64,000 bases of DNA, taken from positions 1-64,000 of the forward strand of contig JAINUG010000393.1 of the NCBI GenBank assembly GCA_029706075.1. The letters run 5' to 3'. Of the stretch, positions 25,417 to 37,335 are shown in pieces (within the stretch, counting starts at the first letter, position 1; the number at the start of each line of letters is the position of its first letter). Source of the stretch: Aldrovandia affinis. Taxonomy: Eukaryota > Chordata > Actinopteri > Notacanthiformes > Halosauridae. The notes below the pieces were generated by a model that worked only from the letters and a program-made list of their open reading frames with translations, was not told the DNA's origin and did not search any database. The position numbers and the translations under genes are program-made.

Positions 25417-25589
25417 AACTGTAATAATAAAATGCCTCTCCAGGCAGTTTTAACGTGACGTATCGTGTCCGCCTGTATTCCTCCGACCCTGCTGGTGACA
25501 AAGCAAGCTACCTCACCCGGAGAATTATTACAATTTGTATTTATATATATACATACACACGCAAATATATGATATACATCTCTACGTAC

Positions 25590-26139
25590 TGTGGCAGCCC
25601 AATGGGCTGCACTAGGAAATGGCTGCCTGGCCTCCAACACATGGCAGCCCGAAACACTACATTTCCCAGCAGACCACAGTCACACCTGAGACAAGTGAAG
25701 GCAACGGGACTAACGGCCAGCTGAAAGCCATTTTAAGGCCTATTTAAAGGGCTGATTGTCACTACACTTCGAGAGGAGTAGGAACGTGTTTTGGAGAAGA
25801 GTTGCTGTGTGTTGTTGGAGAGTGAAACTGTGAAGTCGATTGACCAGCCAGTGTTTTGGAAAGAGTGTTGGAGTGTGTTTGTTTTGTGTAAGAAAATTGG
25901 ATTGCTTTGGACTGGATTGTGGACTTGGACCTGGATTTTGGATTGGAACGGACATTGACAAAGAGATAAGGATTGCGGACTTTGTGTTTGTATTCCCCTG
26001 AAGACCCCACCCTTTGTTTTGTGTTTGTTCGTTTAATAAAGCATAATTTTGCTTATATTACTGCCTCCTCCGGGTTTTTGCACTTGCCTACGCCCTCTGC
26101 AAGGTCCGTGAGTGTCGCCCAACCCCTGGGGACACCACA
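25590..26139 (+). mobile_element. Solo LTR, 550 bp
   Basis: Starts TGTGGCAGCC and ends GACACCACA, flanked by GTAC on both sides (25586-25589 and 26140-26143). It has TATTTAAAG near 25740 and AATAAAGC at 26035. It is a third LTR family in this histone spacer. Confidence 0.82.
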
Positions 26140-26308
26140 GTACATACAACACACATGGAGATTGCAATCACTAAATGCGCCCATTGTGAGGTAAGTGAGA
26201 TCAAGAAACGCTGATGTACCGATTGAGTCAACGGGTAATCATGCGTTATGGTTATATGGCGTGGAATGGATTTAAATGGCAGTTTTATGGTCTTACTGGA
26301 GATGTGGT

Positions 26309-26324
26309 GGCTCTTAAAAGAGCC
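26309..26324 (-). terminator. Histone mRNA 3' stem-loop (H2A)
   Basis: The - strand reads GGCTCTTTTAAGAGCC, 36 nt after the H2A stop. It is identical to the loop behind the H3 remnant. Confidence 0.88.
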
Positions 26325-26359
26325 TTTGGGTTTAGGGTCAGCATGGGGCGTTGCAAGAA

Positions 26360-26746
26360 TTACTTGGCCTTGACTGCCCTCTCGGTCTTCTTGAGGAGTA
26401 GCACAGCTTGAATGTTGGGCAACACTCCACCCTGTGCGATTGTGACGCCTCCAAGGAGCTTGTTCAATTCCTCATTGTTACGCACTGCGAGCTGCAAGTG
26501 ACGGAGAATGATAAGGGTTTTCTTGTTGTCCTGGGCAGCGTTGCCAGCCAACTCAAGAATCTCAGCGGTAAGATACTCAAGCACATCGGCGAGGTACACT
26601 GGAGCACCGGTACCGACACACTGAGCATAGTTTCCTTTGCACAGCAGCCTGTGAACATGACCAACTGGGAACTGGAGTCCAGCCCTGGACGAATGAGTCT
26701 TCGCCTTGGCTCTGGTTTTTCCACCGATCTTCCCTCTTCCGCTCAT
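26360..26746 (-). pseudogene. Histone H2A, full-length frame but degraded
   Basis: The frame is open for 128 residues, the normal H2A length, from [17 protein letters not shown] to TERAVKAK-stop. The histone fold and docking parts are recognisable ([49 protein letters not shown]). However many residues that are almost invariant in H2A are changed, most of them arginines: R to H, C, Q or L in [20 protein letters not shown] and KKTLI. That is the pattern of CpG decay in a silent, methylated copy. Histone-type CCAAT motifs lie upstream and the stem-loop lies downstream. I judge it a recent pseudogene, though a divergent expressed variant is not excluded. Confidence 0.8.
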
Positions 26747-26814
26747 GATTACTTACTTGTGTTAGTCAAAAGAAGTAGTGCCTGTTCATGAGGCATTTCT
26801 CATAGCAACACACT

Positions 26815-26870
26815 AAGCATCCATTGGTTACAGCTTGGATGGGATTTCGACCAATCATATTTGAGGACAA
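26815..26870 (-). promoter_or_regulatory. H2A upstream CCAAT motifs
   Basis: GATTGG and CCAATGG occur on the - strand at about 26858-26853 and 26828-26822, about 80-110 bp before the ATG. This suits a histone promoter. Confidence 0.45.
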
Positions 26871-26944
26871 CTTTTGCGCCGATTAAAAAAATATATATTT
26901 GTTTTACTTCAGAATGACATTACAAGTTAAAACATGAAGGAATA

Positions 26945-27837
26945 CAGGCAGTTCCCGGGTTACGAACGTCCAACTTACGGACAACTCGGACTGCCATAAG
27001 ACCTATTATATTTTTAAAAATCGAGTTAAATACAATTATTCGTAATAACGAACGCACGCACTACTTTGTGATGCTCATGAAAACATTGCGCGGTTTCAGC
27101 AGTTAATTTAAGTCAGATCACGGTCCCGTTTTTGTCTTTCTCTTACCCTTACAACGATGCCTCCAAAGCGTAAATCCAATGCAAGTGCTGGTAATGCATC
27201 AAAGAAAAGGAAAACAATCACCATGGAAAGTAAAGTTGAAATAATAAAGAGATCGGAAAGGTAAAACGCCATCAGCCATTGGGAAAGCATGAGGCTATTG
27301 GAACAATTTTAAAAGACAAAGGGAGAACTTCTAAACTTCTATAGCTTACATAATATTAAAGTTCAAGGTGAAGCAGCGAGTGCCGATGTAAGTGCTGCTA
27401 AAGTCCATCTCCAAGTCCATCATCTTCTGCATCATCCAATTATTAATGTTATCATAATGTTACCCCACAAATGAGTGTTAACCTTTAATCATGATCCTTT
27501 TTCTTTTTTTCTATCTAAACTGTTTTAAGAAGTTTCTTTAATGTTTTTTTACAGTACAGTACTGTATGTACATAGTTACTTTTATTATTACTGTATTATT
27601 ATTATTATTACAGTATTATTATGTACTGAATGTTATGTTTAAGATGTTTTATTGTATTTGGAAGTTTTTCTTAAGTGTTTTATATGCACAGAAAGGTAAA
27701 ATAAATACTATACTAAGACAAACATTTCACTACGTTACAATTAATAAGAACTGTATGTACCTGTTCCGACTTACATACAAATTCGACTTAAGGACAGACT
27801 TAAGAACAGATCTCGTTCGTAACCCGGGGACTGCCTG
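26945..27837 (+). mobile_element. Tigger/pogo-type DNA transposon, deletion derivative
   Basis: Inverted ends CAGGCAGTTCCCGGGTTACG and the complement of CGTAACCCGGGGACTGCCTG are flanked by TA (26943-26944 and 27838-27839). At 893 bp it is far shorter than an autonomous Tigger of about 2.4 kb. Only the start of the transposase remains. Confidence 0.8.
27157..27264 (+). pseudogene. Tigger transposase N-terminus
   Basis: The frame reads MPPKRKSNASAGNASKKRKT then ITMESKVEIIKRSER-stop. This is the conserved opening of the CENP-B/Tigger helix-turn-helix (MPPKRK and VEIIKRSE). The next bases still resemble the following part of the domain in another frame, and the rest of the gene is deleted. Confidence 0.75.
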
Positions 27838-27839
27838 TA

Positions 27840-28287
27840 CATATAATTTGCACAACAATAGTAAAACATTATACAAGGGGTTTACAGAATAGCCATCATA
27901 TATACCTATACCATGACATATACATATATTTTTCTCAAAGTCCAAAGTTGTCCAACAATGTTTTTTCCTGTGTTTGACATCTATAGTCCTTCTGCATTTG
28001 ATCTCAGTCAGTATTTCGAACTACAGAGTTACTGGAAACATGCAACAATGCTACTACGAATGTTATGAATGCTACAATGTTGCTTAGCAGGCTATTCAAA
28101 GTTTCAGGCCTTGGACTTTCGTACTCTCACCTTGAAATGTAAATTGTGACCAGACTTGTCGGGTCTCCGATTGTGTGACGTCTATATACTGATTGATTTG
28201 ATTGCATGAACATATGACCAGTCCTTTCGACTTCATCCCTATGGCAAACATATCAGACATGCACTCCTTTAAAGAATGATAGTTACT
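27840..28287. other. Intergenic, nothing recognised
   Basis: AT-rich with no gene signature. Confidence 0.5.
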
Positions 28288-28553
28288 GGGCATGTAACTC
28301 CAGTTCTATGAATACAAGCGGAGCCCTTTAACACTCCGTATTGGCCAATCCCGCTACCCTAGGCAGCTCGCACCTGAATTTGCTCACTCAACGCCGTCCG
28401 GTCAACCAGAGAGATAGGGGTCCCACTATATAAGGGCGACACACTCATCGCTTTGTTCCTGAACTGAAGTACTTTTGAAGTATCTTAGCTGTGCCCGGAG
28501 ATGTGTGTGTTTTGTGCCTCCGCTCGTATTCATAGAACTGGAGTTACATGCCC
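28288..28553. repeat. Inverted repeat of about 36 bp around a 190-bp core
   Basis: Bases 28288-28323 and 28518-28553 are inverted copies with one mismatch; the outer part is GGGCATGTAACTCCAGTTCT. The similarity continues weakly outward. A direct repeat, CCCTTTAACACTC, occurs just inside the left arm (near 28324) and again just outside the right arm (near 28588). The core holds ACTATATAAGG, a TATA-like box. I cannot assign it to a family. Confidence 0.75.
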
Positions 28554-28967
28554 TATAACGATCGTTCCATTTCACACGAGCTCCACCCTTTAACACTCTG
28601 TATTGGCACAAAGGGCAGAGCCAGATGAGTCTACACCCAGCTGACAGCACCCCCAAAAGACGTGTTAACCCCCCTAATTGACCGGAAAACAGGGCAACAT
28701 GTGTCGCCGCAGTCAGGCCCCGCCCCAAGTCCCATCGCTGTGTTTAAACCGTTCTGTAGAACATTTGTTAAATAAAATTCAAGGGAGACGGTGACCATGA
28801 CTCAGCAGCTCAAATGTCATCGACTACCCCCCCCTTGAAAACAGAAGGATCCAAAGAATCCCACAGAATCCAAAACATAACCCAAGGCCGTCTTAAACAA
28901 ATACATTTTACCGCGCGGCCATTATATTTTCTTTACTCAATGTAGTTTTTATTGTCTGATTAAATTA
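28554..28967. other. Intergenic, nothing recognised
   Basis: Contains the second copy of the CCCTTTAACACTC direct repeat and a short C run near 28828. Confidence 0.5.
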
Positions 28968-29324
28968 GTGAAATCACCTTCAACCTCTCCTCTGCTAAGT
29001 CTGCATTTTTCCTTTCCAAGATTCAATTTTCTGTTTCTAATCCTCGAAAACTCTACTCTACCTTTTCCTCTCTCCTCTCCCCCTCTCCTAACCGCGGATG
29101 ATTTCGCATCCTTCTTTCGCGAGAAGGTCGATGACATTCAGAACTCCTTCCCACCTTCCTCTCCCTCACCCATCTCACTACCTAAACCTCTCACCCCTCT
29201 GTCCTCCTTCTCGCCCCTCCCTGACTCGGACATCCTTCAACTTGTTCACTCAAACCGTCCCACCACCTGCCCTCTCGATCCCATTCCTTCCCCCCTCTTC
29301 CAGTCCATTGCTAACAAAAACTGA
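28968..29324 (+). pseudogene. L2-clade LINE fragment (linker before RT)
   Basis: A 118-residue open stretch contains LTADDFASFFREKVDDIQNS and SNRPTTCPLDPIPSPLFQSI, the connector between endonuclease and reverse transcriptase in fish L2/Maui LINEs. The endonuclease and the reverse transcriptase proper are absent. Confidence 0.75.
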
Positions 29325-29344
29325 AAAATAATGTCAATGTTTTG

Positions 29345-30015
29345 GCAGTGAGTAGTTTCCTACACCATCAAAAGGCACTTGGAAACTGGAGGAAACTCTG
29401 ACAGGAAGAGGTCTGGCAGACCCAAAGCCACAACAAAATCAGAAGACAAGTTTCTGACAGTCAACAGTTTGTGTGATAGGTGGCTCACAGGACAACAGCT
29501 TCAAGCACAGCTTAACACTGGTCGAAGTAAGGAAGTCTCAGTTTCAACTGTGAAGAGAAGACTTCGAGCTGCAGGTTTGACAGGTCAAGTGGCAGTAAGA
29601 AAGCCAATGGTAAAATGGCAAAATAAGAAAAAGAGGCTTGTCTGGGCCATGAAGCACTGCCAGTGGACTACTGAAGACTGGAAGAAGGTCTTATGGACCG
29701 ATGAATCAAATGAACTGTCAAACATGGAGGAGGAAGTGTGATGGTTTGGGGCTATTTTGCTGGATCCAGAGTCGGCGACATCCAGAGTGACTGTTAACCC
29801 ACGTTAACCCATTACTTGTTGCCTGAAAATGGCCTTTTTCTATAACTCTGAAATGTACATACTTTTTCAGTTTTTGGTCATCTACATTTTTTTTTAACCT
29901 CTGGCAGTTTACCGCTTACCTTTGTACCATTTCAGGTTATTCACTGGAATTGAACTGCTTAAATTTCAGTAAAAACTGGAAAATGGGGGTGTTCTTAAAC
30001 TTTTGACCGGTAGTG
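29345..30015 (+). mobile_element. Tc1-like transposon, internally deleted
   Basis: Contains a transposase piece at 29379-29741: the helix-turn-helix linker KRSGRPKATT, VSTVKRRLRAAGLTG, and the first catalytic aspartate in KVLWTDES. After a deletion the next recognisable stretch reads VKHGGGSVMVWGYFAG in another frame. The right end, CTTTTGACCGGTAGTG followed by TA, is a known Tc1-type terminal repeat. The left end is not visible. Confidence 0.8.
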
Positions 30016-30017
30016 TA

Positions 30018-30735
30018 TATTGCGGAGGGGTACAGCCTCAGGGTATCGCGTTGCATAGTCTACGATAACTAATACAAAGCGGTACACTCTGATCAAATGG
30101 CCCGATAAGGTCCAGTCCAATTATTTCAAATGGGACCCCTATTAAAGGCAATGGGTGCAACAGAGTTGCCACTGGGTTTACTTTTTGGCATTTGGGGCAC
30201 GCTGTACACTACCGACAGACGTTACCTCGAATGCCCGGCTAATAGAATCGAGCCATTACCCGGTTTATTGTCTTATCCTGTCTTAAATGACCCGCCATGG
30301 GATTGCTATGAGCCGCCTGGAAAACCATTTCCCAACGACTTTTGTAACTGTGTACATTCCTCTCCTGTGTAGGCGTCCCGACTCACGCGATACAGTCGAT
30401 CCTGTAAGATGCAAAAATAGGTCACAATGCAATATGTCACCGTCCGCTCTGGGTTAAGCAGCTGGGTCAGCTACTCGACTGAATGTTTCATCCTGCGACT
30501 GCTCGACGGAGAAGTCAGTCACCCTGGTGAGCTGGGGAACCCCACCGGCTCCGCCCCCATTTCCCCAAAGCAGCATTTCGGTCACCTCGGGTTGTTGCGG
30601 TGTGAGAGCTGACGGCCCCTCCCCATGATCATCGTCATCTGTGGCGTCCTCCCCCCCAGCTGCCCCAAGATGATAGCGAACACACCCCTGTTTTTGTCGG
30701 GCCCCTTCCGCAAGCTCCTTTCTAGCCATATCCCT
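30018..30735 (-). pseudogene. Integrase start of the old Gmr1-like element
   Basis: The clearest part reads VIVDYATQR- and EAVPL-like sequence near 30030-30080, matching the integrase-core consensus VDYATRYPEAVPLRN of gypsy elements. It follows the protease closely. Confidence 0.6.
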
Positions 30736-30744
30736 AAACCCTGG

Positions 30745-30960
30745 CTAATTGTGTCCCAAAATCAGCGGAAGGGGGGTGCGGGGAGTAACCCCTGCCACCA
30801 TGCTATACTTTTTTCCCACAATATAAAATTCAATCCGGGCGGTTGGATAGTAGTGAACATCCCTGTGTATGCACCTTATCTCCACCTCTGTGAGTCTGTC
30901 CAAAGCCTCTGGTTGAACCAGACGTTGATGCACGAGGGTGCGGTAGCAACCCGTGTCCAA
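30745..30960 (-). pseudogene. Protease of the old Gmr1-like element
   Basis: Contains MDTGCYRTLVHQRLV, an aspartic-protease active-site region, and TPLPLILGHN, the usual flap-side and C-terminal motif with the ILGxD/N pattern. Confidence 0.65.
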
Positions 30961-31079
30961 AAGCGTCTGAATTGTTTCCCCTTTGATACTTACGGATATC
31001 AGAAATGACTCTGCTGGTTCGGGGGAGTAGTGCTGGACAGCGGGACGTCCGGCGATGTTAACTTACATCAATGGGCAGT

Positions 31080-32040
31080 CTCGACGGATGTGGCCAGTAC
31101 ACCCACACTGCCAACAGTCCTGCCCCAACGTTTGTGCCAACCCTGGGTGACCTGGAACAGAAAGGGTAGAGCAATTCAATGTGGGGGCTAGGTGGGGGAC
31201 ATGGGTTCAGGATGGGGTTCAGGGGGGGCATGGACCCAGGTTGGGGTTTAGTATTGGATTGGGAAGGGACTGGAGAACACGGGGAACAGGAATGTTGAGG
31301 CAGGAGCTGTAAAATGGGCTTTTCAGCCCTCCAGCTCTCTGGGGAAGTCTTCCCGTATCCCCACTGACTCTGCCAGTTGTACGCCTGCAGCCAGAGTGGC
31401 TGATTGGTGGCAGCGGAGCCAGTCAGAGGTCCCTTTCGGGAGCCCTAACGTAAATTGCTAGTACGCCACCTCTTGTACAATTCCATCCGCGGTGCAGACT
31501 TCTGGCTGCAGCCACCGCCTGCAGGAGACGAGGAGCTGTTGGGCGTAGGTGAAGGGATGTCCAACGTCAGCAAAGCGCAGGTCGCGGAGTCTTCGGCGGT
31601 GTCCCTCCGGCTTTAACCTCATTCTCTCCAAGATGGTGGCCCAGAGGGTTGGGTAGTCAGCCATGGCAAAGGGCCAGCACACTGCCAGCTGCTATCTGGC
31701 TTTCCCCTGAGAGCAGCGGGAGGAGTTGTAGTGCCCATTCGGCCACCGGCCATCCGCATGCCGTGGCTGTTCTCTCGAAGACTTCTACAAACGCCTCCGT
31801 GTCGTCGTCGCCTTTTTTTTTCATCCGGATCTCTGACCAGACCGGGATGGGAGAGGGGAGCGCCTGCCTGGTGGTTAACAGCTCCACGATTGCGGCTCTG
31901 TCCGCTGCCTGGGGAGCTGTGATGGCCCTCAGCGCCTCTTGTTGTTCCTCCTGGGAGCGGACGAGAGCGCACTGTTGAGCCTCCTGCATGGCGGCTAGAT
32001 GAGAGATCACCTGGGAGAGTGGGCTCTCCCTGATGGCCAG
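31080..32040 (-). pseudogene. Gag of the old Gmr1-like element, SCAN-like
   Basis: Parts in order: a coiled N-terminus with AMQEAQQCALVRSQEEQQEA; DDDTEAFVEVFERTATACGW; a SCAN-like helix set with YPTLWATILERM and LLVSCRRWLQPEV; and a zinc knuckle CWQCGCTGHIRRDC near 31085-31130. Confidence 0.7.
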
Positions 32041-32053
32041 TGGTGTTGCTCTG

Positions 32054-32071
32054 TCCTGGGTTTCGGCACCA
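32054..32071 (-). promoter_or_regulatory. Primer-binding site, tRNA-Phe type
   Basis: On the - strand TGGTGCCGAAACCCAGGA matches 17 of 18 positions of the complement of the tRNA-Phe 3' end. It begins three bases after the LTR end. Confidence 0.8.
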
Positions 32072-32121
32072 CTTTGTCACAGGCCACGTGACAATCCCTG
32101 GACGGGAACAGAAACAAGAAG

Positions 32122-33525
32122 TAGAGATGCACCGATTGCGATTTTCTTGGCCGATTCCGATTTCCAATTTTTGATTAGTCTGACTTGCCGATACCGATTT
32201 TGACCGATTCCGATTTTTTTTCTCCTAAAAACAATAATTGACAACTTACACAAACATTTTTGTAACTTTGCTTTAATAGAAAATTAAGATTGACAATTCT
32301 GAGGTAGGTCAGAAGCATGAGGTAGGTCTCACTAAAACACATTTCAAAATAAAAAAAGTGTTCCAGGTTACTGGACAGAGCTTTTCTTTTTTTGTGCAAA
32401 TTAAATTAAATGATGAATAAAAGAGAATCCAACAACAGTGGCATGTAGCCTTGAAGTAATAAATAAAAAGAAACAAGAGTAGTTTAAATGTACTGACATG
32501 GTGACAGACCATTAGTCCGGAAATATTTATTTAAAACACTAACGTTATATTCTGATGACAGATGACACAAGCCCTTTTTCCATTAAATAATTATATGGCT
32601 TCAACTTGATGTGCATCAGAAAGTTATTGCGACAATGCTAATGGAAAACAGGTTAGTTCGAACCTATGATGCGCTAGACTAATTTGTTTGCTAGAGGTGG
32701 ATTAGAGTAGATCCCAATTCTATATAGTGCAATGGAAAACACTTGTAGCGATATAAGGGCGGATGTTTCAGTTGCGGAGCTTGTCAAAGGCATTGAAACA
32801 AGCCGCTCTTCAGCAGAATTTCGTTATTTGCGTGAGTCAGGTAGCCTAACGACTACGACTTTAACTAGCTTCAAAGCCTAGATAAAAATGTTTCAAACTA
32901 GGAGTAATTGGAAAAGAGGCGATGCTTGCTGTTTCTGAGTTTGTTTGATAGTGGAAACGCACAGCTGTGGTTTAGCTAGAAATCGTTAGATGAATTTATC
33001 ATTAGGTCTAATAAGTTAGATTTGTATGAGTGAATAGCACTGTTTCATAACGTCACTCATTAGCGAACATAATGATTTCAGTGCAATTCAGTGCTTCAGC
33101 AGGGCATTATTACGTCAAGTGTATGCACTACCACCATGTTCTATTAATGGAAAATGGTTCAGAGGAACCGAACTAGCGCAACGAAGTTAATTATTAATTA
33201 ACCCGGTACCTACGGTACTGTAGAAAAACGAGTTGGTCAACCTAAATGATTAGGTTGGTCGTTCCGAACGTTTTCGAGGTTGTTCCTCCGCGGCTTATTT
33301 TCGATTGACATGTATGACAAACTGAAAGCTTTACGTGTTCAGCGCTGCGCTCATCTGATCTGTCTGCATTGCTCACGGGTACGCGCACGAAAAAGAGGGG
33401 GGCGAGGAGCCAACCGGCGCACAGAATCGGCTATGTGGAGTGATCGGGATCAAGTCACCGATTGAGGCCGATCAGCTGAAAATCGGCCATTTCCGGTCAG
33501 AGGCCGATCGATCGGTGCATCTCTA
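32122..33525. mobile_element. Non-autonomous hAT, 1404 bp
   Basis: Inverted ends TAGAGATGCACCGAT are flanked by the 8-bp duplication ACAAGAAG (32114-32121 and 33526-33533). Subterminal CCGAT repeats occur at both ends. There is no transposase. It interrupts the LTR of the old Gmr1-like element. Confidence 0.88.
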
Positions 33526-33874
33526 ACAAGAAGAGAACAAGACCGGGAGTGCAAAATAAACAATACAATAACTTCTTCGTCCTTCGCCCTCACGGGTTCG
33601 GGACAAAAACAATAAACAAAAAATAACAAACTAAATCAAATAAACCTTTCAGCAAACGCGTCATGCACCAAAACCTTTCAGTTCAACTTTCACTACCCAC
33701 CTACTTCCTTGGTCTCAATAGCCTTCTCCTTCCTGGTTCCAGCCACCTACTGAAGAGAGCAGAGCAGTTTTAAGCACACAGGTGTAATTGTCAGACACTT
33801 TAAAAACATTTTATTCTGCTTTATTTCAGAATTATAATAATTCCCAATTGCAGAATAAGAATAATCCCAATTGC

Positions 33875-33875
<1 letters not shown>

Positions 33876-33953
<78 letters not shown>
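33876..33953. repeat. (AAT)n microsatellite
   Basis: About 25 AAT units with one interruption. The asparagine and isoleucine runs in short frames here come from it. Confidence 0.95.
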
Positions 33954-33956
<3 letters not shown>

Positions 33957-34310
33957 TTTACAACAACAGAACAACAGGATATAAAATGACGGAGAGAAAA
34001 GTTGCCCGCTCCTCTGCCAGCAGGCGTGGCTGCTAATCGCCCTGATTCGCTGCCAAGACCGACACCTTCCACACATGCATATATCAATCGTGTGATTGCC
34101 ACAGACCTGCTTCAAACATAGACATTTATCAATCGTGTTATTGCCACAGACCTGCTTCAAACCAGCTCTGTGACACGTTAGCACCTTATCCGTAAGACAT
34201 GCAGGATAGTGCTGTGTGTGCCTGGATAACTTGGTTAAAGATGCTATATGAGAATATCATTAAATAACCATGATAACTTATTAGTTATGATACACTGACA
34301 GTCCGTGACA

Positions 34311-35104
34311 ATGTATGCACCTGCCCAGACCCTGCCCTTCTACTTGAAATTGCTTCTACTAAAGTATGGGACGTTTTTGGGTGTTTACCATTTGCATGTG
34401 AAAAAAGGGTGGAGAGCTACATCAGACCTACAATACAAATAGCTATGTAAGAAAACTTTTGCACAACCATGTTAGCTGGCTCACTGTTATGTGGAAGTAA
34501 CTCACTCAGCGTACTTTGCTAGCTAGAATAACAAACAGTATTTTGACCGACCGTAGCTAAAGCACTTACGTTGCAATAACAATAGCTGAATAGGAAACAA
34601 GTTACCTCTGTGGAAAGCATTTTATTGACTGAATTGCAATCAATAAATAATTGATTTAACCTGTTGCGCAGTTTGCTCCTGTCTGAGATGAGTGTAGCAA
34701 ACGTTAGCTCAAAAGCAGCAAGATTCTTGCCATGAGAGGCACCTAGAGTGGGGGGTGAACTTGCTGTCAATCAAGCATGGTAAAGCAGGGGCAGGGGAGA
34801 AGGTTGGAAGAAAGGCTTGCAATTCACTGTCACTGGAGCAAAAAGTGCATAGAGGACATTTAACATTTAAATGCTTCCTGCAGTCTTGATTTTTCTTTGG
34901 CTTAGGCGGTTTATCATTTCACACACCCCCTCTATTGTGGGATTTGTCAGAAGTACTAACTGACCATTGGTGCATGAGAAAAGCACATCCCTGAAGCAGT
35001 TATGCCACATCAGAGTGAGAAACTAGTCCGGCTCATAGGTTACACAGTGATCTACCAGGCACCGTGACTTCTACTCTGCCCTTTTGCACACTCTTGCACC
35101 TTAA
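34311..35104. other. Intergenic, nothing recognised
   Basis: No frame with a recognisable domain. Confidence 0.5.
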
Positions 35105-35371
35105 CTGTGTACATAACCACAACCATTATCTGTACTGTATTTGTATATTTGTATTTGTATATTAGCACTGTACTGTGCTGTATTGTATTGTATTATATTA
35201 TATTGTATTGTATTGTATTTTTATCACACTATTTAAAAAAAAAAATAATTTCTAAGCTCTTGTTATCGTTTTGGTTGTATGTTGACACATTTGCACTAAG
35301 GCAAATTCCTTGTACATCGTACTTGGCGAATAAATAATTCTGATTCTGATTCTGATTCATTGATCAGTAGT
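35105..35371 (+). repeat. Non-LTR element 3' tail with (GATTCT)n
   Basis: Ends with GAATAAATAATTCTGATTCT repeats, and the preceding TTCCTTGTACATCGTACTTGG is a common 3' tail of fish LINEs. Internal TATTG repeats precede it. The clade is uncertain. Confidence 0.5.
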
Positions 35372-36100
35372 CAGATTAGTTTTCCACAGGTCACAATCAA
35401 CTAGACATTTTGCTACCAGTGACTTTTTTTTTTTTTTCTTTTCATAAATGTATTCCTGATTTTGACCAGTTTGGTGACCAATTGTACCCTCCATTTAGTC
35501 AATTCACCCCGGCCGCCGTAGGCATCCTACACTCCAGGCGAGTGCCTTTACCAGCTGTGCCCACCGGGGGTGAGGTGAAGAAACTGAAGAAAGTGAAAGT
35601 GAAGAAAGTGTAATGCCAAACTGACCACATTTCAGAATTGCAATGTCTTAACTGCTGTAGACTCCAGGCTTTTAGAATAATAGGCCTACTCATTTCATAA
35701 TTTGTAATTATTTCCTTGTTTCTTTGACCATTATTCATTGTCATACTGTTTATAAGAAAAATACAAAACTGAACTGCTCAGCAATATTTTTTGAGCCTTT
35801 AGGCCTACTGCTCTTTATTTACAATACAATGCAATACTGCACTATTTACACAATTTACTGCACAAACCATGAATAATAAACTTACAAAAGGGTGGTTTAT
35901 CTATAATGTAATTACTACTCTTTAGTCTTACTTTTTCTCATTTCCAAATTTACTGTGGAAAATAAGCAACACACTAAATACTGTTATAGAAAGCGTGAAA
36001 AGAAGACCTTAGGACAACACTCTGCCTTTGTGGATATTTATTGAATCAAAAAGTTTGAGCTCAAACTCTGTTTGAAACCTATGAATATATATTATTTTAT
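35372..36100. other. Intergenic with one possible short coding end
   Basis: A T-rich tract (35426-35441) followed by TTTTGACCAG could act as a splice acceptor. A frame after it ends ...KKLKKVKVKKV-stop at 35613. I do not recognise it and assign no function. Confidence 0.3.
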
Positions 36101-36243
36101 TGATATATGCCATTTAGCAGGTGCTTTATAATCGTCTTACAGTACTGAATGCATACATTTTAAATAAGGTCCCAATGGGAATCGAACTCACGATAAATGT
36201 TGTCAGTGCCAAGCTCTACCTATTGAGCCACAACTAGCATGGG
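36101..36243 (-). repeat. tRNA-derived SINE with L2 tail
   Basis: On the - strand the head reads GTGGCTCAATAGGTAGAGC (A box) and GAGTTCGATTCCC (B box), followed by a spacer and an AAGCACCTGCTAAATGGC tail of L2 type. Confidence 0.75.
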
Positions 36244-36596
36244 ACTAGGGAATGTTAACTACCGAGCTAGGTTGGCTGACTGACTGTGGTCTGTTCTTAC
36301 AAGATAGTCAGCTTGCTTTCCTAAACCAACCTGTCGGTCAGGATCGATGCCAGTTTTGCAATTAGACAATATGCTTGTTTTTGTAACGCTGTGACTGTTA
36401 ACGATCTATTATTCTACTAATGGTAGGCTAGTTGGCATGTTGCAGGGGTCATTTAGCCCCCAAACCATTTGAGAATCGTTGGGAAATGATTGACACGGGA
36501 ATCCAACAGGTGATTTTACAGCCTCATATTTGCATGTGTAAAGCACCCTTTCGCCGTAAATAAATAGAACATAAAGTCATTCAATTACATTTTTAC

Positions 36597-36650
36597 CTCG
36601 TCATTACTTAGGGTCGGTTGGGGAGTCTCTTCGGTCTTCTGCATCGCCAT
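36597..36650 (-). CDS. Possible first coding exon of an unknown gene
   Basis: From ATG at 36650 the - strand reads 18 codons, MAMQKTEETPQPTLSNDE, then GAG|GTAAAA, a good donor in phase 0. The ATG has a fair context (GAAGATGG). No second exon was found to the left, and I recognise no family. Confidence 0.28.
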
Positions 36651-36925
36651 CTTCACTGCCTCTTTACTTTTTGTAATTACAACGTTGAGACATTGGCCGT
36701 GTTTTAGCACGTCATACTACTCACGTTCCTGAGTAACACATTGCTGCCCTGATACAGTAGGCAGAATCAATCCAATGACTTACGCGTCAGTGAATCTGCG
36801 CAGGGTTTATGCACTATGACGTCATCAAATACAACCGCTACAACTTGAAGTCACTTACAGGTGCCATCTTGGTGGGGGAACCTTTGGGTTAAACTACTGT
36901 ATTGTCATTTGAATATACAGATATA

Positions 36926-37333
36926 CACCCATGGCCAAAAGTTTTGAGAATGACACAAATATGACACAAATGACACATATTGTCTAATATTAATGACACA
37001 AATGACACAAATAGTTTTTATGATGGCAATTTGCATATACTCCAGAATGTTATGAAGAGTGATCAGATGAATTGCAATTAATTGCAAAGTCCCTCTTTGC
37101 CATGAAAATGAACTTAATCCCCCAAAAAACATTTAGGGTCAACACTGCAAATATTGTCTCTTTGCATAAACTTAATGTAATTGTCAATAAAAGTGTTTGA
37201 CACTTGTGAAATGCTTGTAATTATACTTCAGTATTCCATAGTAACATCTGACAAAAATATCTAAAAACACTGAAGCAGCAAACTTTGTGAAAACCAATAC
37301 TTGTATCATTCTCAAAACTTTTGGCCACGGCTG
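36926..37333. mobile_element. Tc1/mariner-type MITE
   Basis: Inverted ends about CACCCATGGCCAAAAGTTTT and the complement of AAAACTTTTGGCCACGGCTG are flanked by TA. This terminal repeat is widespread in fish. The 408-bp element has no transposase. Confidence 0.85.
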
Positions 37334-37335
37334 TA

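Larger units (their letters stand above)
30018..34310 (-). mobile_element. Old Gmr1-like Ty3/gypsy element, truncated and broken
   Basis: On the - strand are a 5' LTR (32075-34310, swollen by a hAT), a primer site, a Gag with SCAN-like part and zinc knuckle, a protease, and directly after it the start of an integrase, where the element is cut off at the Tc1 end. There is no reverse transcriptase between protease and integrase, which fits the Gmr1-type order, though a deletion could look the same. It is broken at many places (ten or more) and is much older than the element at 14953-21576. Confidence 0.72.
32075..34310 (-). repeat. 5' LTR of the old Gmr1-like element with nested hAT
   Basis: The outer ends are TGTCACAGG at 32075 and CCGTGACA at 34310, the expected inverted TG/CA ends. 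Without the hAT and its duplication the LTR would be about 824 bp. The far end is placed by terminal match only, as no partner LTR remains. Confidence 0.55.
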